Assembly (NCBI RefSeq): GCF_002174305.1
Contig: NZ_MIJB01000016.1
Span: 30,696-94,695 of the forward strand
Length of the DNA: 64,000 nucleotides
Direction: 5' to 3'
Source: Aeromicrobium sp. PE09-221
GTDB taxonomy: Bacteria; Actinomycetota; Actinomycetes; Propionibacteriales; Nocardioidaceae
Part shown: in pieces, positions 8,381-17,087 of the stretch
Layout of the letters: every line of letters begins with the position of its first letter
Position numbering within the stretch: the stretch's first letter is position 1
Program-made: the position numbers and the translations under genes
The notes under the pieces: generated by a model
The model's database searches: none
Told to the model about the DNA's origin: nothing
Seen by the model: only the letters and a program-made list of their open reading frames with translations

Positions 8381-9091
8381 TCAGACCCGGCGCAGGACCG
8401 CCGTGACCTTGCCGAGGATGGTGGCGTGCGTGCCATCGATGGGGTCATAGGCGTCGTTATGAGGCAGGAGCCAGACGTGACCGCCCTTGCGCTGGAAGGT
8501 CTTGACCGTGGCCTCACCGTCGATCAAGGCGGCGACGATCTCCCCGTTCTCGGCCACCGGCTGCTGGCGGATGACGACATAGTCGCCATCGCAGATGGCG
8601 GCATCGACCATCGAGTCGCCGCTGACCTCCAAGAGGAACAGGGTGCCGTCACCGACGAGCGAGCTCGGCAGCGGCATGACCTCCTCGACACGCTCCTCGG
8701 CCAGGATGGGACCGCCGGCCGCGATCCGGCCCACGACCGGGACATAGGTGGCCGCTGGACGCTCATTGCCGAGATCGGTGACATCGGCGAGATCCTCAGC
8801 AGCGCTGCCGAGCGAACGGTGCACCTCCGGCAGATGGATCTCCAGCGCGCGCGGACGGTTGGCGTCGCGCTTGATGTAGCCCATCCGCTCGAGCATGCGC
8901 AGCTGGTGCGAGACCGAGGACGTGCTCGCGAGGCCCACGGCGGCGCCGACCTCGCGCATGCTGGGCGGATAGCCCCGATCGCGCAGACTGTCGCGCAGGA
9001 ACTCCAGCACCTTGCGCTGACGCGGGGTCAGCCCGTTCGCATCGGGAGGACCGTCGGGCAGTTCGGTGACATCATCGCTGCGCTCGCTCAT
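8381..9091 (-). CDS. lexA: SOS-response repressor LexA
   Basis: LexA represses DNA-damage genes and cleaves itself when RecA is activated. The 236-residue protein has the winged-helix domain ([14 protein letters not shown], then [17 protein letters not shown]), the Ala125-Gly126 cleavage site in GRIAAGGP, catalytic Ser160 in SGDSM and Lys197 in ATVKTF. The ATG at 9091 is chosen because the protein starts MSERSDD, as other actinobacterial LexA do; upstream extension runs through the SOS box. An SOS box lies 32 bases before the start, so it is self-regulated. Confidence 0.97.
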   Translation of the reverse strand: MSERSDDVTELPDGPPDANGLTPRQRKVLEFLRDSLRDRGYPPSMREVGAAVGLASTSSVSHQLRMLERMGYIKRDANRPRALEIHLPEVHRSLGSAAEDLADVTDLGNERPAATYVPVVGRIAAGGPILAEERVEEVMPLPSSLVGDGTLFLLEVSGDSMVDAAICDGDYVVIRQQPVAENGEIVAALIDGEATVKTFQRKGGHVWLLPHNDAYDPIDGTHATILGKVTAVLRRV

Positions 9092-9122
9092 AGCATCACG
9101 ATAGCTGGATCGAAGGGTGACA

Positions 9123-9138
9123 TCAAACATCTGTTCGA
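9123..9138 (-). promoter_or_regulatory. SOS box (LexA operator) of lexA
   Basis: On the minus strand the site reads TCGAACAGATGTTTGA, matching the actinobacterial LexA consensus TCGAAC-N4-GTTCGA at 11 of its 12 defined bases. It lies between lexA and the stop of the YihY gene, placing it in the lexA promoter. Confidence 0.88.
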
Positions 9139-9143
9139 ATGGG

Positions 9144-10100
9144 TCAGTGCGTGTCGTGGCGGCGACCCTGGGTGTCGTCGAGCACCTTGATGAAAGTGTC
9201 GATCTCGCCCTCGATCTGCAGCTGGGCCCGCTCGGCATCGGTGCGGGACTGGGCGCTGCCGAGGTCCTCGGTGAGCGTGCGCTGGTTGACGACATTCTCC
9301 TCGACGGCCTGGAGCGCGGCGCCGAACAGGATCGCGTAGAGCCCCACCCAGAGCCACAGCAGCAGGACCACCACGCCCGCGAGCGCGCCGTAGGTCTCGC
9401 CATAGCTCCCGAAGTTGTTGACGTACACCGAGAAGCCGACCGAGGCGATGATCCACAGCGCGGAGGCCGCGAGCACCCCGCGCGTGACGAAGCGGTGCGG
9501 GCTCGGTCGGTTGGGGGCGACGCGATACATCATCGCGATGAGCGCGATCACGAGCCCGATGAGGATGAGCCAGCGCACCACCTCCGCCGCGATGCGCACG
9601 CCGGGCACGATGTCGATGATCGAGAAGATGGCAGGCGCGACGGCGACGAGGGCGACGGCCACGACCGCGAAGGCGATCGCCGCGGCCGTCATGCCGTAGG
9701 CGAGGGCCTTGCGCTTGACGAAGCTGCGGTCGTCGCCGAGTCCGTACATCGTGTTGACCGCCGTGAGCAGGTTGCTGACGCCGCCCGATGCGCTGTAGAG
9801 AGCGATCGCGAGGGCGATGACCGTGGTGACGCCGAGCGCACCGGTCGAGGTCTCGGCGACCTGCTGGATCTGGTCGGTGACGATCGACGCGGCGTCAGCG
9901 GGCAGCACGTCCTGAATCCGGTCGACCTGGTCGGCGATCGTCTGCGGGGAGGCGAACAGGGCGTATAGCGATATCGCCGCGATGACCGCCGGGAACAGCG
10001 AGGTGAAGGTGTAGAAGGCGACGCCCGCGGCGAGGAGCGGTGCCTGATGGGAGGACGCCTGCTGCCAGGCGAGCTTCGCGGTGGCGATCGTCGAACGCAT
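9144..10100 (-). CDS. YihY/virulence factor BrkB family membrane protein
   Basis: A 318-residue inner-membrane protein with six hydrophobic segments and the family signatures [16 protein letters not shown] near the N-terminus and [24 protein letters not shown] near residue 235. The family (UPF0761) was once annotated as RNase BN, which is wrong; its real role is not known. The C-terminal ~60 residues are cytoplasmic and charged. The reading direction runs into lexA, with only the SOS box between, so some read-through into lexA is possible. Confidence 0.88.
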   Translation of the reverse strand: MRSTIATAKLAWQQASSHQAPLLAAGVAFYTFTSLFPAVIAAISLYALFASPQTIADQVDRIQDVLPADAASIVTDQIQQVAETSTGALGVTTVIALAIALYSASGGVSNLLTAVNTMYGLGDDRSFVKRKALAYGMTAAAIAFAVVAVALVAVAPAIFSIIDIVPGVRIAAEVVRWLILIGLVIALIAMMYRVAPNRPSPHRFVTRGVLAASALWIIASVGFSVYVNNFGSYGETYGALAGVVVLLLWLWVGLYAILFGAALQAVEENVVNQRTLTEDLGSAQSRTDAERAQLQIEGEIDTFIKVLDDTQGRRHDTH

Positions 10101-10247
10101 GTCCCGAAACTATCGGGGAAGGACGTGCTCCGCCTGGTAGAGACAGCTGATGAGCCCCGCGTGGCGTAGCGTCAACACCCTGAAGAACAACCCATCAACC
10201 GCCACCGCGACCGACCTCGCAGCAGCGGCTTGGCATAGGAGAAACGT

Positions 10248-10604
10248 ATGGATGCCGTTCGCCTCACCGATCTCGTCGACGACCACCTTGCCGAGGCGCG
10301 GCGGCACGATAACGGCCGCAGCGCCCAGGCTCTGCACCCCGGGCGCCAGTATCAGCTGCGACAGACCCTCATCGCCATGGTCGAGGGCACCGCGCTCGGC
10401 GAGCACCAGGCGCCGGGGGAGGCCACCTTGCAGGTGCTGCGTGGGAGGGTGCGGCTCTCGGGCCCCGGCTCGGCCACCGAGGCCTCGGCCGGGGATCTGG
10501 TGATCATCCCCTCCGAACGCCACGATCTCCATGCCCTCGAGGATTCTGCCGTCCTGCTCACCACGATCGTCCCGCTGACCACGATCGTGCCTGAGGAGTC
10601 GTGA
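10248..10604 (+). CDS. Single-domain cupin protein
   Basis: A 118-residue protein with a single cupin barrel: GTALGEHQAPGEATLQVLRGRVRL matches cupin motif 1 and AGDLVIIPSERHDLHALEDSAVLL motif 2, with His residues placed for a metal. The pattern (LVDDHLAEARRHDNGRSAQAL at the N-terminus) is that of small actinobacterial cupins of unknown substrate. AGGAGAAACGT precedes the ATG, a clear ribosome-binding site. The C-terminus repeats TTIVP twice. The mobA-like gene follows 22 bases downstream, so they may be co-transcribed. Confidence 0.78.
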   Translation: MDAVRLTDLVDDHLAEARRHDNGRSAQALHPGRQYQLRQTLIAMVEGTALGEHQAPGEATLQVLRGRVRLSGPGSATEASAGDLVIIPSERHDLHALEDSAVLLTTIVPLTTIVPEES

Positions 10605-10626
10605 GCGTGCGCATCGACGAGGTGGC

Positions 10627-11196
10627 GTGAGCGACTCGCGGACGGTCGCCGGTCCCGTGATCGACGCCGTGGTCCTGGCCGGAGGCCGTGGCACGCGTCT
10701 CGGCGGGCGGGACAAAGCGTCGATCGAGATCGAGGGTGAGTCGCTCCTGCGCCGTGCGGTCGACGGCGCCCGTTCAGCGGGATGCCGCGACATCGTCGTC
10801 GTGGGGCCACCCCGGGACGAATGGAAGGGGATCATCCAGGTCAGAGAGAAGCCCGCGTACGGCGGACCGGTCGCCGCACTGGCCGCGGCGATCGAGCACC
10901 TGGAGGGCGACGAGGTGCTCCTCCTGGCGGTGGACCTGCGGCATGCGGCCCTGGTCGCCCGCCATCTGGTCTCCCTTCCGAGCCCACGTATCGGGACCGT
11001 CCTGGTCGACGGCTCGGGGGCAGAGCAGTGGCTCGCCTCGCGATGGCGTACCGCCGAGCTGCGGGGCTCCCTCCTCGGCGACCATCGCGACCAGGCACTG
11101 CGCCGGGTGCTGGGTGTGCTCGAGCCCCAGCGCGTGCCGGTCGGCGATGAGGTGGTGCGCGATATCGACACGCCCGCCGACCTGGAGACGCGCTGA
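10627..11196 (+). CDS. MobA-like nucleotidyltransferase
   Basis: A 189-residue protein of the MobA / IspD-like nucleotidyltransferase fold. AVVLAGGRGTRLGGRDKASIEI is the nucleotide-binding signature, and LAVDL gives the metal-binding Asp; in classical MobA this is followed by Pro, here by Arg-His. By family it could guanylate molybdopterin, which would serve the molybdopterin oxidoreductase at 37921-39426. The start is GTG, as no ATG lies near. It follows the cupin gene closely. Confidence 0.75.
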   Translation: MSDSRTVAGPVIDAVVLAGGRGTRLGGRDKASIEIEGESLLRRAVDGARSAGCRDIVVVGPPRDEWKGIIQVREKPAYGGPVAALAAAIEHLEGDEVLLLAVDLRHAALVARHLVSLPSPRIGTVLVDGSGAEQWLASRWRTAELRGSLLGDHRDQALRRVLGVLEPQRVPVGDEVVRDIDTPADLETR

Positions 11197-11223
11197 TTCG
11201 TGCGAGCGGTGCTAGGTCGCTCG

Positions 11224-11267
11224 CGAGTGGTGCATATCCCCTGGAATGGGGAGATATGCGCCACTCG
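11224..11267 (+). terminator. Strong hairpin after mobA-like gene
   Basis: CGAGTGGTGCATATCCCC (11224-11241) pairs with the segment ending at 11267 (ATATGCGCCACTCG) with one G-T pair, one bulged A and a 7-base loop. It separates mobA from the SOS-controlled promoter downstream. Confidence 0.65.
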
Positions 11268-11313
11268 GCGGTCCGGTCAGGGGGTGCGAGTCGACCGTGC
11301 GCAGTGCGGGATT

Positions 11314-11395
11314 TCGATCAGATGTTCGATCGGTGCTTGTTTTGTCAGTGGGCTCGCGTATAGTCGCTCATGTGTTCGATCGAACGGATGTTCGT
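11314..11395 (+). promoter_or_regulatory. SOS-controlled promoter with three LexA-like sites
   Basis: Candidate LexA sites are TCGATCAGATGTTCGA (11314-11329), TCGCTCATGTGTTCGA (11364-11379) and TCGAACGGATGTTCGT (11380-11395). A plausible promoter has -35 TTGTTT (11337-11342) and -10 TATAGT (11359-11364) spaced by 16 bases. One site lies before the -35 and two abut the likely transcription start, so LexA would block polymerase strongly. The controlled gene starts at 11470. Confidence 0.8.
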
Positions 11396-11469
11396 CTCGA
11401 ATGGCATCGCCGAACGAGGTTCGGTCGGACACATCAGACCTTGACCTCGGCTTCCCCACGGAGGACATC

Positions 11470-11865
11470 ATGAGCACCATCGCCTACCAGGATCTCGCCC
11501 TGACCGCCCCGCGCCCGCAGCGTCACCTGAGGGCGGTTCCCGCTCCGGTGGCCCCCGAGCGGTCCGCCCCGGTGCGGCTCACCCGTCGCGGACGTGTCGT
11601 CGTGTTCGTCGCGGCGAGCCTGGTCCTGGCGCTCGGCGCGATCGCCATGGGGGCCTCTGTCGCCGCCACGAGCGACTCCGCCCCCGTCGCGACCACCACG
11701 GTGCAGGTCCAGCCCGGTCAGACCTTGTGGAGCATCGCGGCCGAGGCCAACCCAGGGGGCGACGTGCGGGCCACGGTCGATGAGATCGTGCGGCTCAATG
11801 CTCTCCCCAATGCGAGCGGCCTGCAGATGGGCACGTCGCTCGCCGTCCCGGTCTACGCGGACTGA
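11470..11865 (+). CDS. SOS-induced LysM division suppressor (DivS/ChiZ-like)
   Basis: A 131-residue protein with a basic cytoplasmic N-terminus, one membrane helix at about residues 42-66 and a LysM domain at about 77-128 (VQPGQTLWSIAAEANPGGD). It matches Rv2719c (ChiZ) of M. tuberculosis and DivS of Corynebacterium glutamicum, which are induced by DNA damage and halt cell division, and which lie between lexA and nrdR as here. The ATG at 11470 has GGAGG just upstream; longer in-frame extension crosses the promoter. The LexA sites upstream support the role. Confidence 0.88.
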   Translation: MSTIAYQDLALTAPRPQRHLRAVPAPVAPERSAPVRLTRRGRVVVFVAASLVLALGAIAMGASVAATSDSAPVATTTVQVQPGQTLWSIAAEANPGGDVRATVDEIVRLNALPNASGLQMGTSLAVPVYAD

Positions 11866-11876
11866 CGCGTGGCGCC

Positions 11877-11918
11877 GAACCCGCCGCCACGCCCCGGGGA
11901 AGGGCGGGCGGCGGGTTC
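11877..11918. terminator. Bidirectional terminator between convergent genes
   Basis: GAACCCGCCGCC (11877-11888) and GGCGGCGGGTTC (11907-11918) form a perfect 12-bp stem with an 18-base loop. It sits between the LysM gene and the oppositely read sigma factor gene. Confidence 0.8.
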
Positions 11919-11919
11919 G

Positions 11920-13104
11920 TCATATCGGGCGACGGATCGTATGGGTGGTCATATAGGCCTGCTCGGCCCCGGGTTCGGCGCGCATGGCTCCCAGTCGCCA
12001 CTGATGCCTGGCCTCCTCGATCCGCCCGAGTCGTTCGAGCAGATCGGCTCGAACGGCGTGCCACAGATGCGAGTCGTCGGGCAGGCCGTCCACGATCTCC
12101 AGTGCGACGGCCGGCCCCTCGACCTCCGCGAGCGCCACGGCCCGGTTGAGGTCGACCGAAGGCCCCGGGGCGATCAGGCGCAAGGTGTCGTAGTGTTCCA
12201 GCACAGCCCGCCAGTCGGCCGGTGTACCGTCGATGGTCGCGGCGTGAAGGGCCTGGATCTCGGCCTCCACCGTGTAGCGCGACAGTCGGTGCGAGCGGCG
12301 CGCCTGGTGTAGGAGGAATGCGGCCTCGGCGATCATGTCGGACTCCCACAGCTCGCGGTCCTGGCGAGGGAGTGCGATGAGATCCCCGTGCAGGCCGATA
12401 CGCGCGTGCCGGCGGGAACGGATGAAGAGCATGAGCGCGAGCAGGCCGCGGATGTCATCGCGGTCGGGCAGCTGCGACAGCAGTGTCCGGGTCAGTCCGA
12501 TGGCCTCGCCGGAGAGGTCGTCGCCGGTCAGTGTCGCGCTGCGCGATCCGACGTAGCCCTCGTTGAAGATCAGATAGAGCACGGCCAGGACGGCGTCGAG
12601 CCGGTCGTCCAGGTCCCCGGCTGCCGGGAGAGCGAAGGGGATGTCGCCCCGGGTGATCGGTCGCTTCGCCAGGTCGAGGCGGTGGCGCATCGTGGCTTCG
12701 GTCACGCCGAAGGCGTGCGCGATCTCCGTGAGGGAGAGGCCGGCGCAGAAGCGCAAGGCGAGGGCGACGCGAGCCGGCAGGTGGAGGGCGGGATGGCAGC
12801 ATGTGAAGGCCAGCGCCAGCCGATGATCCTCTGTGGCGTCCGTCGCCGGCGCCGCGGGCGGGGGAGCATCGGTGCGGCCCAGGCGATCGTGTGCCGCGCG
12901 ACGGGCCGTGTCGAGCACCCAGTGATCCGGGCGCTCGGGGATGCCATCGCGCTGCCACGTCTCGGACGCCGCGGCGAAGGCCGCGTCTGTGGCGGTCTCG
13001 GCGAGGTCCAGATCGCCGCCGCTGTCGTGCAACACCGAGGCCGCCGCCGCGGCCTGGACGGCGCGGAACGTCCGGACGATCCGTCGTTCGACGAGGGTGG
13101 TCAT
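11920..13104 (-). CDS. ECF-type RNA polymerase sigma factor with C-terminal repeat domain (ECF42-like)
   Basis: A 394-residue sigma factor, much longer than ordinary ECF proteins. The sigma-70 region 2 lies at about residues 1-75, region 4 includes LSLTEIAHAFGVTEATMRHRL, and the last ~200 residues form a helical, TPR-like extension (DUF6596 type as I recall), with YLIFNEGY, HLLHQARRSHRLSRYT-like and DLNRAVALAEVEGP motifs. Such ECF42 proteins usually neighbour a YCII/DGPF-domain protein; none is present here, so its target is unknown. The ATG at 13104 is chosen over an in-frame extension of about 73 implausible residues. Confidence 0.85.
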   Translation of the reverse strand: MTTLVERRIVRTFRAVQAAAAASVLHDSGGDLDLAETATDAAFAAASETWQRDGIPERPDHWVLDTARRAAHDRLGRTDAPPPAAPATDATEDHRLALAFTCCHPALHLPARVALALRFCAGLSLTEIAHAFGVTEATMRHRLDLAKRPITRGDIPFALPAAGDLDDRLDAVLAVLYLIFNEGYVGSRSATLTGDDLSGEAIGLTRTLLSQLPDRDDIRGLLALMLFIRSRRHARIGLHGDLIALPRQDRELWESDMIAEAAFLLHQARRSHRLSRYTVEAEIQALHAATIDGTPADWRAVLEHYDTLRLIAPGPSVDLNRAVALAEVEGPAVALEIVDGLPDDSHLWHAVRADLLERLGRIEEARHQWRLGAMRAEPGAEQAYMTTHTIRRPI

Positions 13105-13317
13105 GCGAGGGCGTCGACCTGGAGGGCGGGCTCGGGTGACACGGTGCTCATGCGAGTCCTCTCGGTGTCGGGGCGCGCCCGCAGGTGGCGTGGTCGACTC
13201 GATCTTGGCCGACACGCCGGAGCGCCGCACCCGGAGGCCCCCTGACCTGCGCAAACGCAGACTGTCAGACCCGGCCGTCAGGCTGTTTGCATGAGCCCGT
13301 CGCGCGACGTAGGCTAA

Positions 13318-13431
13318 ACACAAGATGTAGTACTTACACTCGTGTAGTTCTCCACATATAGACCCACAGGCCGATCGGCGTTTCCCACAGATCCGTCAGT
13401 TTTCCACATCCGTGTCCACCATGCCGTCCAC
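13318..13431 (+). promoter_or_regulatory. nrdR-nrdJ control region: NrdR-like box and DnaA-box cluster
   Basis: The 345-base gap before nrdR (13105-13449) holds a candidate NrdR box ACACAAGATGTAGTAC (13318-13333), a short palindrome ACACTCGTGT (13336-13345), and DnaA-like boxes TTCTCCACA (13348-13356), TTTCCCACA (13381-13389), TTTTCCACA (13400-13408), with weaker matches at 13412-13420 and 13423-13431. The part 13105-13317 shows nothing recognisable. The second expected NrdR box at three helical turns is not clear. Confidence 0.55.
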
Positions 13432-13449
13432 AGCGAGAGGAGTCCTGCG

Positions 13450-13956
13450 ATGCGTTGTCCGTTCTGCAAGAACGATGACACCCGGGTCCTGGACAGCCGT
13501 GTCTCCGATGACGGCGGCGCCATCCGCCGGCGCCGCGCCTGCTCGGCCTGCGACAAGCGCTTCACCACGATGGAGCAGATGCAGTTGACGGTGCGCAAGA
13601 AGTCTGGAGCCACCGAACCCTTCGCCCGCGACAAGGCCGTCGCCGGGGTGGCCAAAGCCTGCAAGGGGCGCCCGGTCTCCGCCGACGATCTGGCGTGTTT
13701 GGGCCAGCAGGTCGAGGACGCCCTCCGGGCCAGCGGCTCGGCGGAGATTCCGGCCCATGAGATCGGCCTCGCCGTTCTGGAGCCGCTGCGGGCCCTCGAC
13801 GAGGTCGCCTATCTGCGGTTCGCGAGCGTCTACAAGGACTTCGACTCCGCCGACGATTTCGTCGCCGAGATCGCCACCCTGCTCGCCGCCGCCACCGACG
13901 GTGAGCTCGCCGAGGAGACGGCCCGGTCGGCACCCGGCGCCGAACGGCCGAACTGA
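13450..13956 (+). CDS. nrdR: Transcriptional repressor NrdR
   Basis: NrdR senses ATP/dATP and represses ribonucleotide reductase genes. The N-terminal zinc ribbon uses Cys3, Cys6, Cys31 and Cys34 (MRCPFC and CSACDKRF), followed by [13 protein letters not shown], and an ATP-cone covers roughly residues 48-138. Length 168 is typical. A GAGAGGAG ribosome-binding site lies upstream. It is followed after 51 bases by nrdJ, its evident target, and by likely autoregulation through the box at 13318. Confidence 0.96.
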   Translation: MRCPFCKNDDTRVLDSRVSDDGGAIRRRRACSACDKRFTTMEQMQLTVRKKSGATEPFARDKAVAGVAKACKGRPVSADDLACLGQQVEDALRASGSAEIPAHEIGLAVLEPLRALDEVAYLRFASVYKDFDSADDFVAEIATLLAAATDGELAEETARSAPGAERPN

Positions 13957-14007
13957 CACACCACCACACCAGTTGAAGCACCACCAGTTGAAACAGGAGC
14001 GCAAGGC

Positions 14008-16920
14008 ATGACGGAGACGGTCAGCAACAGCCGAGGATCCGCACGAGGCGGGTCCCGCAAGCAGGCCAGCAAGGGCCTGACGGTGCAGCGGGTCTACACC
14101 ACCGAGGGTGTGCACCCCTACGACGAGGTCACCTGGGAGCGCCGCGATGTGGTGCAGACCAACTGGAAGACCGGCGAGAACGTCTTCGAGCAGCGCGGCG
14201 TGGAGTTCCCTGACTTCTGGAGTGTCAACGCCTCCACGATCGTCACCACCAAGTACTTCCGCGGGGCCGTCGGCACCGAGCAGCGCGAGTCCAGCCTCAA
14301 GCAGCTGCTCGACCGCGTGGTGCTCACCTACGCCAAGGCCGGCAAGGAGAACGGTTACTTCGCCTCCGACGCCGATGCGGAGATCTTCGAGCACGAGCTG
14401 ACCTATATGCTCCTTCACCAGGTCTTCAGCTTCAACTCCCCGGTGTGGTTCAACGTGGGCACCTCCAGCCCGCAGCAGGTGAGCGCCTGCTTCATCCTGG
14501 CTGTCGACGACTCGATGGACTCGATCCTCAACTGGTACCGCGAGGAGGGCCTGATCTTCAAGGGAGGATCGGGAGCCGGCCTCAACCTGTCGCGTATCCG
14601 CTCCAGCAAGGAGCTGCTGCGCTCCTCCGGCGGCACCGCCTCCGGTCCCGTCTCCTTCATGCGCGGCGCCGACGCCTCGGCCGGCACGATCAAGTCCGGC
14701 GGCGCCACGCGTCGGGCGGCCAAGATGGTCGTGCTGGACGTCGACCACCCCGATATCGTCGAGTTCGTCGAGACCAAGGAGCGCGAGGAGGAGAAGATCC
14801 GCGTGCTGCGCGACGCAGGCTTCGACATGGACCTCGGCGGCAGCGACATCACCAGCGTCCAGTACCAGAACGCCAACAACTCGGTGCGGGTGAGCGATGA
14901 GTACATGGAGGCGGTCGAGAACAACACGGCCTTCGGTCTGACGAGCCGCACCGATGGCGAGGTGATCGAGAGCGTCGATGCTCGCGAGCTGTGGGAGAAG
15001 ATCGCCAAGGCCGCGTGGGCCTGCGCCGATCCCGGCATCCAGTACGACTCCACCATCAACGACTGGCACACGACCCCGGAGTCGGGCCGCATCACCGCCT
15101 CCAATCCGTGCAGCGAGTACATGCACCTGGACAACTCCAGCTGCAACCTCGCCAGCCTGAACCTGTTGAAGTTCCTGAACGAGGACGGCTCCTTCGCGGT
15201 GGAGAACTTCGTGAAGAGCGTCGAGCTGATCATCACCGCGATGGACATCTCGATCACCTTCGCGGACTTCCCGACCGAGGCCATCGGCGACACCACGCGC
15301 AAGTTCCGTCAGCTCGGCATCGGCTACGCCAACCTCGGCGCCCTCCTGATGGCCTCGGGTCTGGCCTACGACTCCGATGGCGGCCGCGCGCTGGCGGCGT
15401 CGATCACCTCGCTGATGACCGGTACCTCGTACCGTCGCAGCGCCGAGCTCGCCGGCGTGGTGGGTCCCTATGAGGGTTATGCCGCCAATGCCGAGCCGCA
15501 TCAGCGGGTCATGCGCAAGCACCTCGCCGCCAATGACGACATCCGCACCAAGCACGCCATGGACATCGCGGTGCAGAAGGAAGCCACCAAGCAGTGGGCC
15601 GACAACCTCAAGATCGGTGAGAAGAGCGGCTGGCGTAACGCCCAGGCTTCGGTGCTGGCGCCCACCGGCACGATCGGCTTCATGATGGACTGCGACACGA
15701 CCGGTATCGAGCCGGACTTTTCGCTGGTCAAGTTCAAGAAGCTCGTCGGCGGCGGTTCGTTGCAGGTCGTCAACCAGACCATCCCGGTCGCGCTCAAGCG
15801 TCTCGGGTACACCGGCGAGACCATCGAGGCGATCGTCGAATACATCGCCGAGCACGGCCACGTCGTCGATGCCCCGGGTCTGCGTCCCGAGCACTACGAG
15901 GTCTTCGACTGCGCGGTCGGCGAGCGGGCCATCAAGCCCATGGGCCACGTCCGGATGATGGCGGCGGCTCAGCCCTTCCTGTCCGGCGCGATCAGCAAGA
16001 CCGTCAACCTGCCCGAGACCGCGACCGTCGAGGACATCGCGGATATCTACTTCCAGGGCTGGAAGCTCGGTCTGAAGGCACTGGCGGTCTACCGTGACAA
16101 CTGCAAGGTCGGTCAGCCGCTGTCCAGCCAGAAGGCGCAGGACAAGGCGACATCGGCGTCCGCGCAGGCGGAGGTCGAGGTCAAGACCGTCGTGGTCGAG
16201 AAGCCGATCCGTCGTCGTCTGCCCAAGAAGCGCCAGTCGATCACGACGAGCTTCAGCGTCGGCGGTGCCGAGGGGTACATGACCTCCGGTGCTCACGAGA
16301 ACGGTGACCTGGGCGAATTGTTCCTCAAGCTCGGCAAGCAGGGCTCGACCCTCGCTGGCGTGATGGATGCGTTCAGCATCGCAGTCTCGATCGGCCTGCA
16401 GTACGGCGTTCCGCTGGAAACCTTCGTCAGCAAGTTCACGAACCTCAAGTTCGAGCCGGCCGGACTGACCGACGACTCCGATGTCCGGATGGCGCAGTCG
16501 ATCATGGACTACGTCTTCCGCCGGCTGGCGCTGGACTACCTGGACTTCGACACGCGCTCGGCGTTGGGCATCTACTCGGCCGATGAGCGTCAGCGCTACC
16601 TCGACACCGGTTCGTATGAGCCCGTCGAGGGTGACGGCAGCACGGCCGCCGAGTTGGTCAACGAGTCCAGGCCTGTCGCCGAGACCCAGGTGGCCCGGGA
16701 GGTCTCGGCGGAGTCCGATGTGGATACAGCCTCGGCGAAGCTCCAGGTCGGGTCGGCCAAGCCGGCTCCGAGTTCGGCGCATACCTCCGCCGAGCTCCTC
16801 GAGGAGATCACCGGGGGCGCGATCGACAGTCCGCTGTGCATGACCTGCGGCACCAAGATGCGTCCCGCCGGTTCGTGCCATGTCTGCGAGGGCTGCGGCA
16901 GCACCAGCGGCTGCAGCTGA
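14008..16920 (+). CDS. nrdJ: Adenosylcobalamin-dependent (class II) ribonucleotide reductase
   Basis: NrdJ reduces ribonucleotides to deoxyribonucleotides using vitamin B12 coenzyme, with or without oxygen. The 970-residue chain shows VSACFILAVDDSMDS, the NPCSEYMHLDNSSCNLASLN active-site segment, SVLAPTGTIGFMMDCDTTG, and a C-terminal cysteine tail (CMTCGTKMRPAGSCHVCEGC) that passes electrons from thioredoxin. RBS ACAGGAGCG precedes the ATG. It forms one unit with nrdR as in Streptomyces. I saw no B12 riboswitch in front of it, which fits control by NrdR. Confidence 0.96.
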   Translation: MTETVSNSRGSARGGSRKQASKGLTVQRVYTTEGVHPYDEVTWERRDVVQTNWKTGENVFEQRGVEFPDFWSVNASTIVTTKYFRGAVGTEQRESSLKQLLDRVVLTYAKAGKENGYFASDADAEIFEHELTYMLLHQVFSFNSPVWFNVGTSSPQQVSACFILAVDDSMDSILNWYREEGLIFKGGSGAGLNLSRIRSSKELLRSSGGTASGPVSFMRGADASAGTIKSGGATRRAAKMVVLDVDHPDIVEFVETKEREEEKIRVLRDAGFDMDLGGSDITSVQYQNANNSVRVSDEYMEAVENNTAFGLTSRTDGEVIESVDARELWEKIAKAAWACADPGIQYDSTINDWHTTPESGRITASNPCSEYMHLDNSSCNLASLNLLKFLNEDGSFAVENFVKSVELIITAMDISITFADFPTEAIGDTTRKFRQLGIGYANLGALLMASGLAYDSDGGRALAASITSLMTGTSYRRSAELAGVVGPYEGYAANAEPHQRVMRKHLAANDDIRTKHAMDIAVQKEATKQWADNLKIGEKSGWRNAQASVLAPTGTIGFMMDCDTTGIEPDFSLVKFKKLVGGGSLQVVNQTIPVALKRLGYTGETIEAIVEYIAEHGHVVDAPGLRPEHYEVFDCAVGERAIKPMGHVRMMAAAQPFLSGAISKTVNLPETATVEDIADIYFQGWKLGLKALAVYRDNCKVGQPLSSQKAQDKATSASAQAEVEVKTVVVEKPIRRRLPKKRQSITTSFSVGGAEGYMTSGAHENGDLGELFLKLGKQGSTLAGVMDAFSIAVSIGLQYGVPLETFVSKFTNLKFEPAGLTDDSDVRMAQSIMDYVFRRLALDYLDFDTRSALGIYSADERQRYLDTGSYEPVEGDGSTAAELVNESRPVAETQVAREVSAESDVDTASAKLQVGSAKPAPSSAHTSAELLEEITGGAIDSPLCMTCGTKMRPAGSCHVCEGCGSTSGCS

Positions 16921-16944
16921 ATCTGCCAGCGGCGCAGGCCAGAT

Positions 16945-16986
16945 GGGCACGACGGCGGTCATCACGGGATGGCTGCCGTCGTGCCC
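16945..16986 (+). terminator. Terminator hairpin after nrdJ
   Basis: GGGCACGACGGC (16945-16956) pairs with GCCGTCGTGCCC (16975-16986), a 12-bp perfect stem 25 bases after the nrdJ stop. Confidence 0.78.
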
Positions 16987-17087
16987 GGCGTCGGCTCGTG
17001 AATCTGCTGATGACGACCGTCGGTCCTCTCAGGTGCTGTCTCGGCGAGACTGAGAAGGATCTGAAGTAAGTCCTTCCTGCTTCGTGA

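Noticed and set aside
13336..13351. Second NrdR box
   Set aside because: The sequence ACACTCGTGTAGTTCT matches the consensus poorly and its distance from the first box is not three helical turns.
13396..16965. 1189-codon open frame on the minus strand across nrdR and nrdJ
   Set aside because: It is antisense to well-identified genes; high GC keeps the complementary frame open, and its product has no recognisable motif.
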